Positions 1 to 9,735 of a DNA stretch of 64,000 nucleotides are shown one piece after another. Origin of the DNA: Alteromonas sp. IB21. GTDB taxonomy: Bacteria; Pseudomonadota; Gammaproteobacteria; Enterobacterales; Alteromonadaceae. Each line of letters opens with the position of its first letter. Within the stretch, counting starts at the first letter, position 1. The position numbers and the translations under genes are program-made. The notes under the pieces are model-generated. The model had not been told where the DNA came from. It saw nothing but the letters and a program-made list of their open reading frames with translations, and searched no databases. The stretch lies in the NCBI RefSeq assembly GCF_016405965.1, contig NZ_JAEFCD010000009.1, positions 92,094 to 156,093 of the forward strand, read 5' to 3'.

Positions 1-1
1 G

Positions 2-334
2 GTGGTAGAGCGCACTATATCAACGCCATCTACACACAGTGCCCACCATGGCTTAAAAGGGGATGATGGCATTACCAATTACAAAGGTAATTATGGAAAT
101 CTGTTATTCTTTTGGGATGTGCTATTTGGTACCGCTAAAATCACGCGCCAATATCCTGCGCAATACGGCATAGAGGGCATGTTTTACGCTAACTGGAAAG
201 AGCAACTGATATGGCCGCTATATAAGACGCCGAGAAAGCCAAAGCAGGTAGAAGCTCAAACCGCCAGTGAGGATTTACCTGCCCTTGACTCAGAACCGCA
301 AACAATGCACCAGACAGCGAAGAACAATGCTTAA
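2..334 (+). CDS. C-terminal part of a fatty acid hydroxylase / sterol desaturase family protein (5' end outside window)
   Basis: Only the last 110 residues are in the window; the frame is open to the left edge, so the start lies upstream. The segment contains THSAHHG, which fits the last HxxHH histidine box of the membrane di-iron hydroxylase superfamily, followed by the usual NYGN..FWD..FGT stretch that ends these proteins. The final 40 residues are polar and low in complexity and look like a cytosolic tail. Family members insert oxygen into lipid chains in the membrane, but the substrate cannot be told from this fragment. Confidence 0.7.
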   Translation: MVERTISTPSTHSAHHGLKGDDGITNYKGNYGNLLFFWDVLFGTAKITRQYPAQYGIEGMFYANWKEQLIWPLYKTPRKPKQVEAQTASEDLPALDSEPQTMHQTAKNNA

Positions 335-356
335 TGTGACGTTAAAAGATTGTAGA

Positions 357-376
357 GGTAGAGTCATAACTCTACC
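357..376. other. Small perfect hairpin after the hydroxylase gene
   Basis: GGTAGAGT and ACTCTACC form an 8-bp perfect stem around a CATA loop, 22 bases after the stop codon of the preceding gene. No T-run follows, so it is only a possible 3' end structure and not a clear intrinsic terminator. Confidence 0.3.
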
Positions 377-439
377 CCCATAATCTAATAAGTTCGTGAT
401 AAACTAACCGCTCAAATTGAGAAAGAGCAGCGATACGTT

Positions 440-658
440 ATGAACCAACAACCCAACAACCCGCTTCACGGCCTAACGCTTGAGAAAATCGTCACGCAAC
501 TTCACGAACGATATGGCTGGGATGGGTTGTACTACCGTATCAAAGTGAACTGCTTCAATAACGACCCTTCTATCAAATCATCCCTTAAATTTTTAAGAAA
601 AACACAGTGGGCAAGAGATAAGGTCGAACAATTGTATATTCAGACCTTTGTCAATTAA
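440..658 (+). CDS. VF530/DUF2132 family small DNA-binding-type protein
   Basis: A 72-residue protein that matches the VF530 family along its whole length: the N-terminal [12 protein letters not shown], a central YGWDGL, the [18 protein letters not shown] signature and the closing WAR.KVE.LY. The family is known from a solved Vibrio fischeri structure and is annotated as DNA-binding by fold; its cellular role is not established. The last 8 bases overlap tail to tail with the end of the beta-galactosidase gene on the other strand, so the two genes have no terminator between them. Confidence 0.85.
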   Translation: MNQQPNNPLHGLTLEKIVTQLHERYGWDGLYYRIKVNCFNNDPSIKSSLKFLRKTQWARDKVEQLYIQTFVN

Positions 659-3600
659 GCGCTATCTCGAACTGATAGTGATAGTCTCTCCAAGGCAGTG
701 TGTATTTGAACAATGGCGGCGTCATCCATGAGTCTGTACCCGCAACACCACGCTGCTTAAAGTCAATATTGATAAAAGCATTTGGCTTAACCGGGATTTC
801 ATGTGGGTGTAGTCCGGTTTTTTCCGTTGTGTCGTAATCCAGCCAATCTGTGTATTGCGCATTAAAGCCTATCAATGGCCTGCCTTTGAACGTAATAGAC
901 GGCGTCTCTGCATTACTTTTTTCAAAGAAACTCACTTCGTAAACATCCGCTCTATGTCCGTTTTCTTGAGGCCTCACGTAGCCATGGCTTAATTCAGCAA
1001 TGGGCATTGAGTATCGCCCAAAAAATGCAGAGCTTTTGCGATCCCAGTAATTTTCGTGTGGACCACGGCCAAACCATGACGCACTCTCATAAGTGTCGAC
1101 GAGCTCTAAGCGATAACCAATTCTAGGAAGCGCTGGGTAATATTGGTTTGGTGCGGCGAGAAACCATGCATCAATCAGTATATTGCCTTCATCCGTCAGG
1201 GTATATGTTGTGTGGTATTCACTTTGTACGGTAGGAAAACGGTGTTTCGTTACAACACTTATGGCCCCGTTTTCTTCTTTTTTAATTATAGAAATTAATT
1301 CAGCATGTTCAGCAACGTCAATCCAAACCTTACTTTTTTGCGGGAATCCCTCACCGAAGTCGTTGTCGGTTGGCGCTCGCCAGAACCAAGGGATCATCGG
1401 CGTTTTCAATACCTCTTTTCCTTTCTTCTGCACTGAAGAAAGCCACCCCGTATTTTTGCTCACCGTGTATTCGTAATCTTTAAAGCGAAGTATCAGTGCA
1501 GCACTTCTCTCTTCAATACCGCCATTTGACTTAACAGCCCCTTTTTCGTTATTTTGAAATGGTTGCGACAGCTGTATTTTTGCAACCACATCTCCTTTTT
1601 TACGACCTAGGGAGTCTGATTTTTTAACAAAGTACAGATTAGTGTGATAACGATTTTCATTTTTCATCTGTGAGATGTTTGGAATGGCTATTGTCGCGCT
1701 CTCGCCTGGTGGTATTGAGAGCGTTTCAACTATTCCACTTTGAAGCACCTGTCCCTGTTCAAGCCTTTCCCATCTGAGATAGACATCGTCGAGCCCGGTA
1801 AAGTAACGACCATTTCTGATAAGAACCCTGTCAGCACGACTAGAATCCCACTCTGCAAATATGTTTTGATAAATGTGTTGCACCTCATAGGCGTGAGGAT
1901 GCAATTCGCGATTAGCGGTGAGTAGACCATTTGCAGAAAAGTTACCGTCGTGATACTGACCTGCTTTTTCAAAATCACCTCCATAACCTTGATATTCGAT
2001 CCCTTCATTTGTTGTGGTGGTTATCGTTTGGTCTACCCAGTCCCAAATGAACCCGCCTTGTAACGATTCATGTTTATAAATGAGATCCCAGTACTCTTTT
2101 AAATTCCCAACCGAATTTCCCATAGCGTGCTGATATTCACACAGTATCATAGGCCGGTCACTGCCTATCTCAACGAAACTCTGCATGAGGTCAAGCGAAG
2201 CATACATTTGGGCGTAGACGTCGGTATGAGGACGCAGTTGCGCTTGCTCAAACATGATAGGGAGCGATGTTCGTTCTTTAAGCCAGTGATATAAGTATTC
2301 GGTGTTGTCACCATCTCCACTTTCGTTACCCGGTGACAACATCACGACAGACGCATGGTTCTTACTCGCCTCATACATATTGCGAATACGATCCACATAC
2401 GCGTCTCGCCACTCAGGCATGTTGACCATGTGATTTTCAGCAATATAACTGTGCCCTTGATTTGCGGCGCCTACGCCATGCGACTCAATGTTCGCTTCAT
2501 CAACAAGATACATTCCATATTCATCAGCTAAGGCGTACCATAGAGGGTGATTCGGATAATGTGAGTTGCGCACCGCATTTATATTGAGCGACTTCATTAG
2601 TGTAAGGTCTTTTCGCATCGACGCTTCTGAAATCACATGGCCGGTGAGGGGATCATGTTCATGACGATTTACCCCTTTGAACAACACAGGTTTGCCATTA
2701 ATCAGGACGTTGCCTCCTTTCAGTTCGCTCGTCCTAAACCCTGCACGAAGCCACACGACCTGTGTGACCTCTTTCGCTTTATTCAGCAGCCTTAGCCTCA
2801 CCGAGTAAAGTGCGGGAGACTCATGGCTCCAGAACTGTACCCCTTTTACAACCGTCGGCTGAACGATGGCGACAGACCTATTTTCTTGACTGCTAATCGG
2901 CTGGTTATCGCGTAAAACCAAATCACCGCTTTCATCATAAACAGTGAAATCAACCATGCTGTTGCTGGCTTGATTCCCTACTATAGAAACCTCTGCTCCA
3001 AATAACCCATTTTGATAATCTGTCGTGGTCGTGGTAGTTAACCTGATATCTTGGATGCGTGTTTGAGGGGTCGCATAGAGATATACATCTCGTTCAATAC
3101 CGTTTAGTCGCCACATATCCTGTAGCTCTAAATAACTGCCATCCGACCATCTATAAACTTCAATAGCCATAGTGTTCTGCTTGCCTGGAACGATGAATTC
3201 TGTGATATCAAATTCAGCGGCAGTTTTACTGTCTTGAGAATATCCAACATATTGCCCATTCACCCACAGTTTAAACGCTGATTTTACAGCGCCTAAATAG
3301 GCAATAACGGTTTTTCCATTCCATTCTTCAGACACCTCAAAAACCCGTTTATATCGCCCCGTTGTATTGGTGTCACGAGGGATTTTATTAACCGTGAGCG
3401 GATTCTCATCAGGTGCAAAATCGGCTCGCATATTGACGTAATTAGGCACGCCGTAGCCGTTTAAGGACCAATTTCCGGGCACCTGTATAGTGCCCCAATC
3501 AGCTGTTAAGGCGTCGTTTTCGTAAAAACGCGTAGCACCGGTAAAAGGCGACGAAGACAGTTGAAATTGCCATACACCGTTTAAGTTCAAGTAGTTTTGG

Positions 3601-3815
3601 GCGTCCCATGGTGTGTAGACGAATTTATTCGGGTCTTGAAAAAAAGAAAAAAAGTGTGATCGTGCTGGAAGACGATTCTCTTGCACAATTGTGGGGTCCT
3701 CCCACAGCGCTTGAACTTCTTCGGAATAAAGATGATGAGAAAATACGCTTACAAACGTAAAAAAAAGCAGGATTACTTTCCTAGGTAACGTCTTAATTTT
3801 ATTATTTTTTAGCAC
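651..3815 (-). CDS. lacZ: Secreted glycoside hydrolase family 2 beta-galactosidase
   Basis: A 1054-residue GH2 enzyme of the LacZ type, which hydrolyses terminal beta-galactosides. The order is an N-terminal jelly-roll domain, two immunoglobulin-like domains, a TIM barrel and a C-terminal beta-sandwich. Catalytic residues are visible: the acid/base Glu498 in GNESGDG and the nucleophile Glu560 in [12 protein letters not shown]; the [12 protein letters not shown] substrate-site motif is at about 413-424. Unlike E. coli LacZ it begins with a basic stretch and a hydrophobic segment (residues 15-30), which reads as a signal peptide, so it probably acts in the periplasm or outside. The start codon is GTG with GGTGGAG upstream. 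A strong promoter with an operator lies just upstream. No transporter or LacI gene is next to it, so the regulator must lie elsewhere. Confidence 0.9.
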   Translation of the reverse strand: MLKNNKIKTLPRKVILLFFTFVSVFSHHLYSEEVQALWEDPTIVQENRLPARSHFFSFFQDPNKFVYTPWDAQNYLNLNGVWQFQLSSSPFTGATRFYENDALTADWGTIQVPGNWSLNGYGVPNYVNMRADFAPDENPLTVNKIPRDTNTTGRYKRVFEVSEEWNGKTVIAYLGAVKSAFKLWVNGQYVGYSQDSKTAAEFDITEFIVPGKQNTMAIEVYRWSDGSYLELQDMWRLNGIERDVYLYATPQTRIQDIRLTTTTTTDYQNGLFGAEVSIVGNQASNSMVDFTVYDESGDLVLRDNQPISSQENRSVAIVQPTVVKGVQFWSHESPALYSVRLRLLNKAKEVTQVVWLRAGFRTSELKGGNVLINGKPVLFKGVNRHEHDPLTGHVISEASMRKDLTLMKSLNINAVRNSHYPNHPLWYALADEYGMYLVDEANIESHGVGAANQGHSYIAENHMVNMPEWRDAYVDRIRNMYEASKNHASVVMLSPGNESGDGDNTEYLYHWLKERTSLPIMFEQAQLRPHTDVYAQMYASLDLMQSFVEIGSDRPMILCEYQHAMGNSVGNLKEYWDLIYKHESLQGGFIWDWVDQTITTTTNEGIEYQGYGGDFEKAGQYHDGNFSANGLLTANRELHPHAYEVQHIYQNIFAEWDSSRADRVLIRNGRYFTGLDDVYLRWERLEQGQVLQSGIVETLSIPPGESATIAIPNISQMKNENRYHTNLYFVKKSDSLGRKKGDVVAKIQLSQPFQNNEKGAVKSNGGIEERSAALILRFKDYEYTVSKNTGWLSSVQKKGKEVLKTPMIPWFWRAPTDNDFGEGFPQKSKVWIDVAEHAELISIIKKEENGAISVVTKHRFPTVQSEYHTTYTLTDEGNILIDAWFLAAPNQYYPALPRIGYRLELVDTYESASWFGRGPHENYWDRKSSAFFGRYSMPIAELSHGYVRPQENGHRADVYEVSFFEKSNAETPSITFKGRPLIGFNAQYTDWLDYDTTEKTGLHPHEIPVKPNAFINIDFKQRGVAGTDSWMTPPLFKYTLPWRDYHYQFEIALN

Positions 3816-3844
3816 ACGTTTTCTCCACCATTGTTTGAAATTTC

Positions 3845-3873
3845 ATTATAGGTAAACGTTTACCCCAGGTAAA
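3845..3873 (-). promoter_or_regulatory. Promoter of the beta-galactosidase gene with LacI-type operator in the spacer
   Basis: On the minus strand a perfect -10 box TATAAT (3845-3850) and a -35 box TTTACC (3868-3873, 4 of 6 matches) are 17 bp apart. The spacer holds the 14-bp perfect palindrome GGTAAACGTTTACC (3851-3864) with a central CG, the form typical of LacI/GalR-family operators. Binding there would block RNA polymerase directly. The start codon is 30 bases downstream of the -10 box. Confidence 0.75.
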
Positions 3874-3893
3874 GCCAAGTGTGAAGGAAATGT

Positions 3894-3920
3894 AAAAAAA
3901 GCGGCCTACGCCGCTTTTCT
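3894..3920 (-). terminator. Intrinsic terminator of the MBL-fold hydrolase gene
   Basis: On the minus strand AAAAGCGGC, a 4-base loop and GCCGCTTTT are followed by a T-run, starting 17 bases after the stop codon of the hydrolase gene. It also insulates the beta-galactosidase promoter from upstream transcription. Confidence 0.8.
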
Positions 3921-3936
3921 CTTTTGATTGACACGA

Positions 3937-4827
3937 CTACGCGTCTTTATAGAGCGTTTCTATCCACTTCTCTTCATTAATGAAGTTCCAGCTCCAGTCA
4001 GCCCATTTGTCGTCTAAGCCCATCGCTTTAACATCTTCAAGGGTTTTGCCGCCTTGTTTAAGCGCTTTGACGTAGTCAAACGTTTCGGTGATCATGCTCA
4101 AAAACGCGGTGTATTCCTGCTTGTTGCTCATATCACCGTGACCAGGAATAATGACGGTGTCATCATCAATTTTGGCTAGCAGTTGTTTAACTGAATCCAT
4201 ATAACCTTCTACGTTTCCACCTGCACCTTGGTCAATGTAAGGAAAGCGTCCGTTGAAGAATAGGTCTCCTGTGTGCATTACATTAGGTTGCTCAAACCAC
4301 ACTACACTGTCGCCATCCGTATGCCCTACTGCTAAGTGCATCACGTGAAGGGTTTCACCATTAAAGTAAATTTTAATTCCATCTTCATAAGTGATAGATG
4401 GCAGCGCTTCTGGCTTTATTTTCTCGTCATTAGCTAAGCGAACACGCACATTTTCGTGCGCCAGAATGGTCGCGCCTTTATGGCTGTGGAAAAACGCATT
4501 AGAGCCTGTGTGGTCGCCGTGATAATGCGTGTTTATCACATACTTTGGCTTGTCACTCCCGAGCTCACCAAGCTGGGCCGCTATCTTTTCTGCAAGCGGC
4601 GCAAATTGATCGTCGATGATCAAAACACCGTCTTCCCCAGCAGATACGCCGATATTTCCACCTGCACCTGTAAGCATGTGCACAGAGCCCTTAATTGCCG
4701 TCGCTTTAACTTCGACATCGGCAAACCTATCTTGTGCGTTTGCAGTGTTAATTGTTGAAAAAACAAAAGGGCTCGCAGCAATAAACCCAGCCATAATGCG
4801 TGCGCTAAAACGAGGTGCAGTTTTCAT
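3937..4827 (-). CDS. Secreted metallo-beta-lactamase-fold hydrolase
   Basis: A 296-residue protein with a clear signal peptide ending at about ANA/Q (residue 31-32). The zinc-binding motif HYHGDH lies at residues 101-106, and a second metal-site segment, PGHGDMSN, is near residue 210. This is the core of the metallo-beta-lactamase fold, here of the secreted quinoprotein-relay / SoxH-like kind often found with cyclase-type MBL proteins. The substrate cannot be read from the sequence, and the family includes lactonases, thiolesterases and true beta-lactamases, so no antibiotic-resistance role should be assumed. It is a single gene with its own terminator. Confidence 0.8.
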   Translation of the reverse strand: MKTAPRFSARIMAGFIAASPFVFSTINTANAQDRFADVEVKATAIKGSVHMLTGAGGNIGVSAGEDGVLIIDDQFAPLAEKIAAQLGELGSDKPKYVINTHYHGDHTGSNAFFHSHKGATILAHENVRVRLANDEKIKPEALPSITYEDGIKIYFNGETLHVMHLAVGHTDGDSVVWFEQPNVMHTGDLFFNGRFPYIDQGAGGNVEGYMDSVKQLLAKIDDDTVIIPGHGDMSNKQEYTAFLSMITETFDYVKALKQGGKTLEDVKAMGLDDKWADWSWNFINEEKWIETLYKDA

Positions 4828-4890
4828 TATTATTTCCTTGAAAGAAACCTGTTTATATAAGACCTCTTACACTATGACTTAAATTCACAA

Positions 4891-5139
4891 TTAGATCATT
4901 TTTTCATCATCGGGAATATTGCCGACATAAGCAAAACGGGGGAGTGTTTCTCCGTCTTTTTCAACCGACTCAACAAACATATCTAGGGGACGAACCCAAA
5001 GCGCTTTCTTACCGTAGCATGGGCGGTATACCACTAGCTTACTTTCATCTTCTGAATGGGTAGCCACTTCGTATACATCGTATAAGTTCCCTTTGTAGTG
5101 CTTATAGCGACCGGGGGTTTTAAGTTGTTTTGAGTCCAT
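4891..5139 (-). CDS. DUF1653 domain protein
   Basis: An 82-residue protein made almost wholly of one DUF1653 domain: TPGRYKHYKGNLYDVY near the N-terminus, then a VYRPCYG segment and a WVRPLDMF segment. The frame is open for 38 more codons upstream, but the ATG at 5139 has AAGGA 5 bases before it and starts directly at the domain, so I prefer it. The function of the family is unknown. It lies 33 bases upstream-side of dinB's stop codon on the same strand, so the two could share a transcript with dinB first. Confidence 0.75.
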   Translation of the reverse strand: MDSKQLKTPGRYKHYKGNLYDVYEVATHSEDESKLVVYRPCYGKKALWVRPLDMFVESVEKDGETLPRFAYVGNIPDDEKMI

Positions 5140-5286
5140 AATGTCCTTCGGTAAAAGTAGAGTGAAATCGTAAGGGTGTATATGTTGAACGCTTTTTTGT
5201 GTAGCACCATCGTGTTGAGTATAACAAGCGACTGGGGTAAGGCTATAGCGCATGAGTATTTAACAAAAGCCTGTGGTGTATTTCAC

Positions 5287-6360
5287 CTAACCCTGTTCAA
5301 AAGGCAACACCAACTGCTGTGTTGATTGGTCAGCGGCAAGGCCTATATGCACGCCCACAAGTCGAATCCCCCGCCCCGTTGCCCGCTCAAAGGCTTCCTG
5401 CATGAGTGTACGAAAATACGCTTCATCGAGTGTGGCACAGCGGTGTTCTACCGTAGTTAGTTGGAAGTCGTTAAACTTAAGCTTAACGCCCTGCGTGCGA
5501 ATACGTACCGGTTTACCCGTTCGCTTCTTGTGATTTTCCATTCGCTCTTGAAGCTTCTCAAACAGGTGCGGCAAAAAATCGAGGCACTGATCGAACGTGT
5601 GTATATCTTCGTTTAACGTGCGTTCTACGCCGATAGACTTGCGTTCACGAGATACGGATAGCTCACGCTCGTCGATCCCGTGAGCACGCTCCCACAGCAC
5701 ACTGCCAAATTTACCCAGCTCTTTTTGAATGCGCTCAAAAGGGTATTGGCGAACATCGTCGCAGGTATTAAGCCCCATACGCTGAAGCTTTTGCATGGTG
5801 ACTTTGCCTACGCCCGGTATTTTCTTTAGTGGCATGTCGCGTACAAACTCATCGAGCTTATCAGGAGTAATAACACAAATTCCATCGGGCTTGTTTTCAT
5901 CGCTCGCCACTTTAGCCACAAACTTACAGGGCGCCACTCCTGCTGAAGCGGTAAGGCCTAGTTCGTTTTGTATACGAGCACGTATCTCTTCAGCTATTAA
6001 TGTAGCACTGCCACCACAAAACTCACTGTTGGTAACATCTAGGTAGGCTTCGTCTAATGATAGAGGCTCAATGAGGTCGGTATAGTCAGCAAATATCTTA
6101 CGTATTTTTTGCGACTCAGCAGCGTATACATCCATGCGCCCTTTCACTAGAGTGAGGTTAGGACATAGCTTTAAGGCATACGCTGTAGCCATAGCTGAGC
6201 GCACACCAAATTTACGGGCGGGATAGTTACAGGTAGAAATAACCCCTCGACGGTCGGCACTGCCGCCTATCGCAATGGGAATATCGCGCAAGGCTGGGTT
6301 GTCGCGCATTTCAACTGCGGCGTAAAAACAATCCATGTCGACGTGGATAATTTTTCGCAT
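5287..6360 (-). CDS. dinB: DNA polymerase IV (Y-family translesion polymerase)
   Basis: A 357-residue Y-family polymerase that copies past damaged bases and extends misaligned primers. The catalytic carboxylates are at the same numbers as in E. coli DinB: Asp8 in HVDMDCFYA and Asp103-Glu104 in [10 protein letters not shown]. The helix-hairpin-helix thumb ([12 protein letters not shown]) and the little-finger domain follow, and the protein ends in QLVLPF, which fits the beta-clamp binding peptide. A LexA box 34 bases upstream places it in the SOS regulon. Confidence 0.95.
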   Translation of the reverse strand: MRKIIHVDMDCFYAAVEMRDNPALRDIPIAIGGSADRRGVISTCNYPARKFGVRSAMATAYALKLCPNLTLVKGRMDVYAAESQKIRKIFADYTDLIEPLSLDEAYLDVTNSEFCGGSATLIAEEIRARIQNELGLTASAGVAPCKFVAKVASDENKPDGICVITPDKLDEFVRDMPLKKIPGVGKVTMQKLQRMGLNTCDDVRQYPFERIQKELGKFGSVLWERAHGIDERELSVSRERKSIGVERTLNEDIHTFDQCLDFLPHLFEKLQERMENHKKRTGKPVRIRTQGVKLKFNDFQLTTVEHRCATLDEAYFRTLMQEAFERATGRGIRLVGVHIGLAADQSTQQLVLPFEQG

Positions 6361-6394
6361 TACCTGCCTTTGCTATATCGCTACAAACGTAAAA

Positions 6395-6410
6395 CTGTAC
6401 AAAAAGACAG
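6395..6410 (-). promoter_or_regulatory. LexA (SOS) box upstream of dinB
   Basis: CTGTACAAAAAGACAG matches the gammaproteobacterial LexA consensus CTGT-N8-ACAG exactly in both half sites. It lies 34 bases before the dinB start codon, where a repressor would cover the promoter. Confidence 0.8.
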
Positions 6411-6652
6411 TATATTACTAATTGCGTTGAATTACACTATCTCCTTGGGGACTCTAGATAGAATTAAAGATTCAAGCATATGATTAACGGCTTTATGAAA
6501 ATGCATTCTGTGTCGGTTTACCTGGCTAGATAAAGCCAAATTTTACGTTTGTTTCTTTACTCCAGAAGAACATGGCCTTGCTGGTACAAGTATCGCACTG
6601 GTGAATATCTTACTGTTCAGCTCGATACTTCTGAAAACATAGTTGATGAAAG

Positions 6653-6696
6653 GGATAATTATCCATATTACAACGCAAATAACAGGATAATTATCC
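6653..6696 (+). promoter_or_regulatory. Paired operators of the hipBA operon
   Basis: The perfect palindrome GGATAATTATCC occurs twice, at 6653-6664 and 6685-6696, with centres 32 bp apart, close to three helical turns. The copies lie 47-90 bases before the hipB start. The half-site TATCC/GGATA is the same as that of the E. coli HipB operator (TATCC-N8-GGATA), so autorepression by HipB is likely; here the halves are joined more closely. Confidence 0.7.
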
Positions 6697-6742
6697 GTAT
6701 TAATATACAATTTATGGGAAAATAATCCCTAGCGAGTTGAGT

Positions 6743-7048
6743 ATGGCAAGTGTAGCTGGTCACAAAAAACTATTTCCCAAACAAAAGAAGATCCTCACCA
6801 CTTTTGGTGAAGACTTATTTCTGGCTATGAAACGCCGAGAATTCACCAAATCATTGGTAGCCGAACGTACAGGCTTAGATCCTAAGACCATCACTAAAGT
6901 ATTCAACGGCGACCCTGGTGTTGCTATTGGCGCTTACTTAAAAGTGATGGCGGTATTCGGCATGGAAAGTAACTTTGCTGATATAGCCGGGCACGATGAG
7001 TTGGGAAGTAAACTTCAAGACATGAAGTTATTGGAGAAAAAGCGATGA
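6743..7048 (+). CDS. hipB: HipB-like helix-turn-helix antitoxin
   Basis: A 101-residue protein with a central helix-turn-helix (about residues 33-62, TKSLVAERTGLDPKTITKVF), in the position and size of HipB antitoxins. Its last four bases overlap the start of hipA (ATGA), the usual arrangement for translational coupling. A TTG two codons earlier could also serve as start; ATG at 6743 is preferred because neither has a strong ribosome binding site. It should bind the two upstream palindromes together with HipA and repress the operon. Confidence 0.75.
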   Translation: MASVAGHKKLFPKQKKILTTFGEDLFLAMKRREFTKSLVAERTGLDPKTITKVFNGDPGVAIGAYLKVMAVFGMESNFADIAGHDELGSKLQDMKLLEKKR

Positions 7049-8298
7049 GTCGAGTAACTGCTGAAGTTTATGCTTCTTGGTTACTAATAAAAGAGCCAAT
7101 TTTGGCTGGCTACCTTTTATTTCAGGAAACATCACGAGGTGGCGTTTTTAGCTTTGAATACGATAGTGATTTCTTAACGTCTCCGTTTCGCATGCAGCTC
7201 GACCCGTCATTAGCATTAACTTCGGGAAAGCATTATAACGATAGAAGTGATAAGAACTTCCGCGTGTTTCTAGATTCTTGCCCAGATCGTGGGGGCGAGT
7301 TATTGATGAAACAGCGTGCAGCTCTCGATTTTAAAAATGGCCACAGAGAAACCGCTAGGATGACTTCAATGGACTATTTACTTGGCGTTCATGATTCCTA
7401 CCGGATGGGAGGTTTACGATTCAAAACATCTCCAGAAGGCAATTTCTTAGATGATAATGCTGAGTATGCCGCACCACCAATGGCATCACTTAAACAACTA
7501 GAATATGCCTCGATGATGATCGAAAACGATGAAAACATTGATAGTAACGAGTATTACCATTGGTTAAGCATGCTCATTGCGCCAGGCTCTTCATTAGGTG
7601 GTGCTCGCCCTAAAGCGTGCGTGCACGATGACAACAATGATTTGTGGATAGCCAAGTTTCCCAATAGTAACGACACTATAGATGTCGGCGCTTGGGAAAT
7701 GGTCTGCCATAAGCTAGCCCTTGATGCTGGCATTGGCATGTATCCATGTGATATTCAAAAGTTTAACTCTACTCATCATACGTTTATCACTAAACGATTT
7801 GACCGAGATAAAGGTCAGCGAATACATTTTTCATCAGCCATGACTCAACTTCAATACTACGACGGCAGAGGCGAAACAGAAGACGGGAGTTACTTAGGGC
7901 TAGCAGAATTTTTAACAGTAAATGGCTCGCAAACTCAAAAAGATTTAGCGCAGTTGTGGCGCCGTATTGTGTTTAATATTGCGGTATCTAATACCGATGA
8001 CCATTTACGTAATCACGGCTTCTTGCTAACAAAAAAAGGCTGGGCACTATCACCTGCCTATGATTTAAACCCGTCTATTGATAAGACCGGCTTACACCTA
8101 AATATAGATGACATGTCAAATGAGCTAGATTATGGTTTGGCATTTAGTGTCGCTGATTACTTTAACTTGAAAGAATCTGAAGCTAAGAAAATCTATGACG
8201 AAGTGATGCTCTCAGTGAAAAACTGGGAAACTGTTGCATCTGGCATCGGTATTAGCAGGCAAGAGCAACTTGGAATGCAGGAAGCATTTAGGGTTTAG
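7045..8298 (+). CDS. hipA: HipA-family serine/threonine kinase toxin
   Basis: A 417-residue HipA-family kinase. Visible are the glycine-rich GSSLGGARPK loop (181-190), a nucleotide-binding WIAKFPN strand at about 201-207, the catalytic NTDDHLRNHGF (316-326) and the metal-binding YDLNPS (339-344). E. coli HipA phosphorylates glutamyl-tRNA synthetase and stops translation; the target here is not known. The conserved kinase residues are present, so I expect an active enzyme. It is translationally coupled to hipB and followed by a strong terminator. Confidence 0.88.
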   Translation: MSRVTAEVYASWLLIKEPILAGYLLFQETSRGGVFSFEYDSDFLTSPFRMQLDPSLALTSGKHYNDRSDKNFRVFLDSCPDRGGELLMKQRAALDFKNGHRETARMTSMDYLLGVHDSYRMGGLRFKTSPEGNFLDDNAEYAAPPMASLKQLEYASMMIENDENIDSNEYYHWLSMLIAPGSSLGGARPKACVHDDNNDLWIAKFPNSNDTIDVGAWEMVCHKLALDAGIGMYPCDIQKFNSTHHTFITKRFDRDKGQRIHFSSAMTQLQYYDGRGETEDGSYLGLAEFLTVNGSQTQKDLAQLWRRIVFNIAVSNTDDHLRNHGFLLTKKGWALSPAYDLNPSIDKTGLHLNIDDMSNELDYGLAFSVADYFNLKESEAKKIYDEVMLSVKNWETVASGIGISRQEQLGMQEAFRV

Positions 8299-8335
8299 AA
8301 TAATTACAAGATTAAGCTTAGAGTGAACAGAAACA

Positions 8336-8373
8336 AAAAAGCGCTGTCGATTTACTCTAACAGCGCTTTTAAA
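8336..8373. terminator. Bidirectional terminator between hipA and nqrM
   Basis: AAAAGCGCTGT (8337-8347) pairs perfectly with ACAGCGCTTTT (8360-8370). A-runs and T-runs flank the 11-bp stem, so it can end transcripts of the convergent hipA (plus) and nqrM (minus). Confidence 0.8.
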
Positions 8374-8398
8374 CCTTAAACCAACGATGGGTGAAGCA

Positions 8399-8632
8399 TT
8401 ACAAAATTTGGTTCTGCTTCCACTCGTTTAGTTTTTTCTGGCGGGCTTCTTCTTTTTCCATGCGCGACTTTTTACGGTCACACGGTTCTGGACAGTCACA
8501 GGCTTTTTCAATACCTAGTGCACCTAAGCCACCACAGCTTCCAGAGATTGATTTTTTCTGAAAAAGGTAACCTACGGCCATTGCCAGTACCATTGTGAGA
8601 AAGAAACCAAAAGCAAGAATGAATGTAGACAT
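8399..8632 (-). CDS. nqrM: Na+-NQR maturation protein NqrM
   Basis: A 77-residue DUF539/NqrM protein: one membrane helix (about residues 3-24), then CGGLG and the cysteine cluster CDCPEPC, then a charged coil. In Vibrio, NqrM is needed to assemble the iron site between NqrD and NqrE; the four cysteines are the family signature. It starts 9 bases after apbE ends, so apbE-nqrM form one unit behind the nqr genes. Confidence 0.92.
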   Translation of the reverse strand: MSTFILAFGFFLTMVLAMAVGYLFQKKSISGSCGGLGALGIEKACDCPEPCDRKKSRMEKEEARQKKLNEWKQNQIL

Positions 8633-8641
8633 TGCTACCCC

Positions 8642-9667
8642 CTAATTATGAACTGTGACCAGTTTATCAAATTCTGGCGACGCATACTCTTCAAATCCGT
8701 CTTCCGTGCGACGAATGAGAAATACAGCAAGTTGTTCTTGCTCGGCAACCGCTATCGCCTGCTCCCACCCCATTACGTTAAACGCCGTAGCTAAACCGTC
8801 TGACGTCATTGAAGAAGGATGTACTACCGTGACCGAAACCAAATTATGAGAAATTGGTTTTCCCGTTGTGGGGTCGATTAGGTGCGAGTATCGAACACCG
8901 TCTTCTTCGTAGTAGTTACGATAATCGCCTGATGTGGCTACTGCGTTAGTACCAATAGACACCACTTTCTGAACAGCACGTTCAGTGGTAACCGGTTTTT
9001 CAATAGCAATAAGCCATTCACTGCCATCACCACGCTCACCTTTCACACGCATTTCACCACCTATTTCTACAAGGTAGTTTTCAATACTGTGCTTTTCAAG
9101 GATCTCAGCCACCTCATCAACGCCGAAACCTTTAGCAATGGTCGACAAATCCACATACAGCATAGGATGGCTTTTCTTTAAGCCCGTCGGCGTGGTTGAT
9201 AGCTTCTTATATCCCACATACTCTCGAATCTCGTCGATATCTGCCTGGCTCGGTACTTTTTCAGGACGCTTGGTTGGGCCAAACCCCCATAAGTTGACCA
9301 ATGGGCCAACGGTTACATCGAGCACGCCGCCACTAAGGGTTGCCAAGCGTAGTGCCTCGTTCACCACAGTTAGCGTATCTGGCGACACAGCAAAGTTATC
9401 GGTATAGCGATATTGATTGAACCGAGATAGTTCTGATGTTGGATCATAAGTCGACATCATTTTGTTCACCTCTACGAGGCGAGCGTCTATTTCAGCCTGT
9501 AAGCTTTCTACCGGCGTTTCAGCTACAAGGTATTTTACATTGTAGGTTGTGCCCATAGTTTGGCCCTGAAGGTGCACTATAGGCGTTTTGTCATCGCTAC
9601 AGCTTGCTAGTAAAAGAATACCTATAGCAAAAAAAGCGAGAAAAATTCGAATAGCAAATCGAATCAC
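8642..9667 (-). CDS. apbE: FAD:protein FMN transferase (lipoprotein)
   Basis: ApbE moves FMN from FAD onto a threonine of its targets, here NqrB and NqrC. I take the GTG at 9667 as start: AAGGA lies 7 bases before it and the 341-residue product begins with a lipoprotein signal peptide with the lipobox LASC (Cys21). Longer starts would run into the preceding terminator. The GQTMGTTYNV motif follows the signal; VDLSTIAKGFGVD and the GGEMRVKG, TSGDYRN and SHLIDP segments are further ApbE family hallmarks. The mature protein should be anchored in the membrane facing the periplasm. Confidence 0.92.
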   Translation of the reverse strand: MIRFAIRIFLAFFAIGILLLASCSDDKTPIVHLQGQTMGTTYNVKYLVAETPVESLQAEIDARLVEVNKMMSTYDPTSELSRFNQYRYTDNFAVSPDTLTVVNEALRLATLSGGVLDVTVGPLVNLWGFGPTKRPEKVPSQADIDEIREYVGYKKLSTTPTGLKKSHPMLYVDLSTIAKGFGVDEVAEILEKHSIENYLVEIGGEMRVKGERGDGSEWLIAIEKPVTTERAVQKVVSIGTNAVATSGDYRNYYEEDGVRYSHLIDPTTGKPISHNLVSVTVVHPSSMTSDGLATAFNVMGWEQAIAVAEQEQLAVFLIRRTEDGFEEYASPEFDKLVTVHN

Positions 9668-9735
9668 ATTGTTGTCCTTACTAACATGTACACCGCCATA
9701 AAGGAGTGATGTACGTTGCGCGTGAAGCTTATACA

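Noticed and set aside
3937..4827. Antibiotic-resistance beta-lactamase
   Set aside because: The metallo-beta-lactamase fold has many other functions and no specific carbapenemase signature is visible.
6653..6696. The two GGATAATTATCC copies as transposon ends
   Set aside because: Each copy is itself a palindrome, they sit directly before hipB and nothing mobile lies between them.
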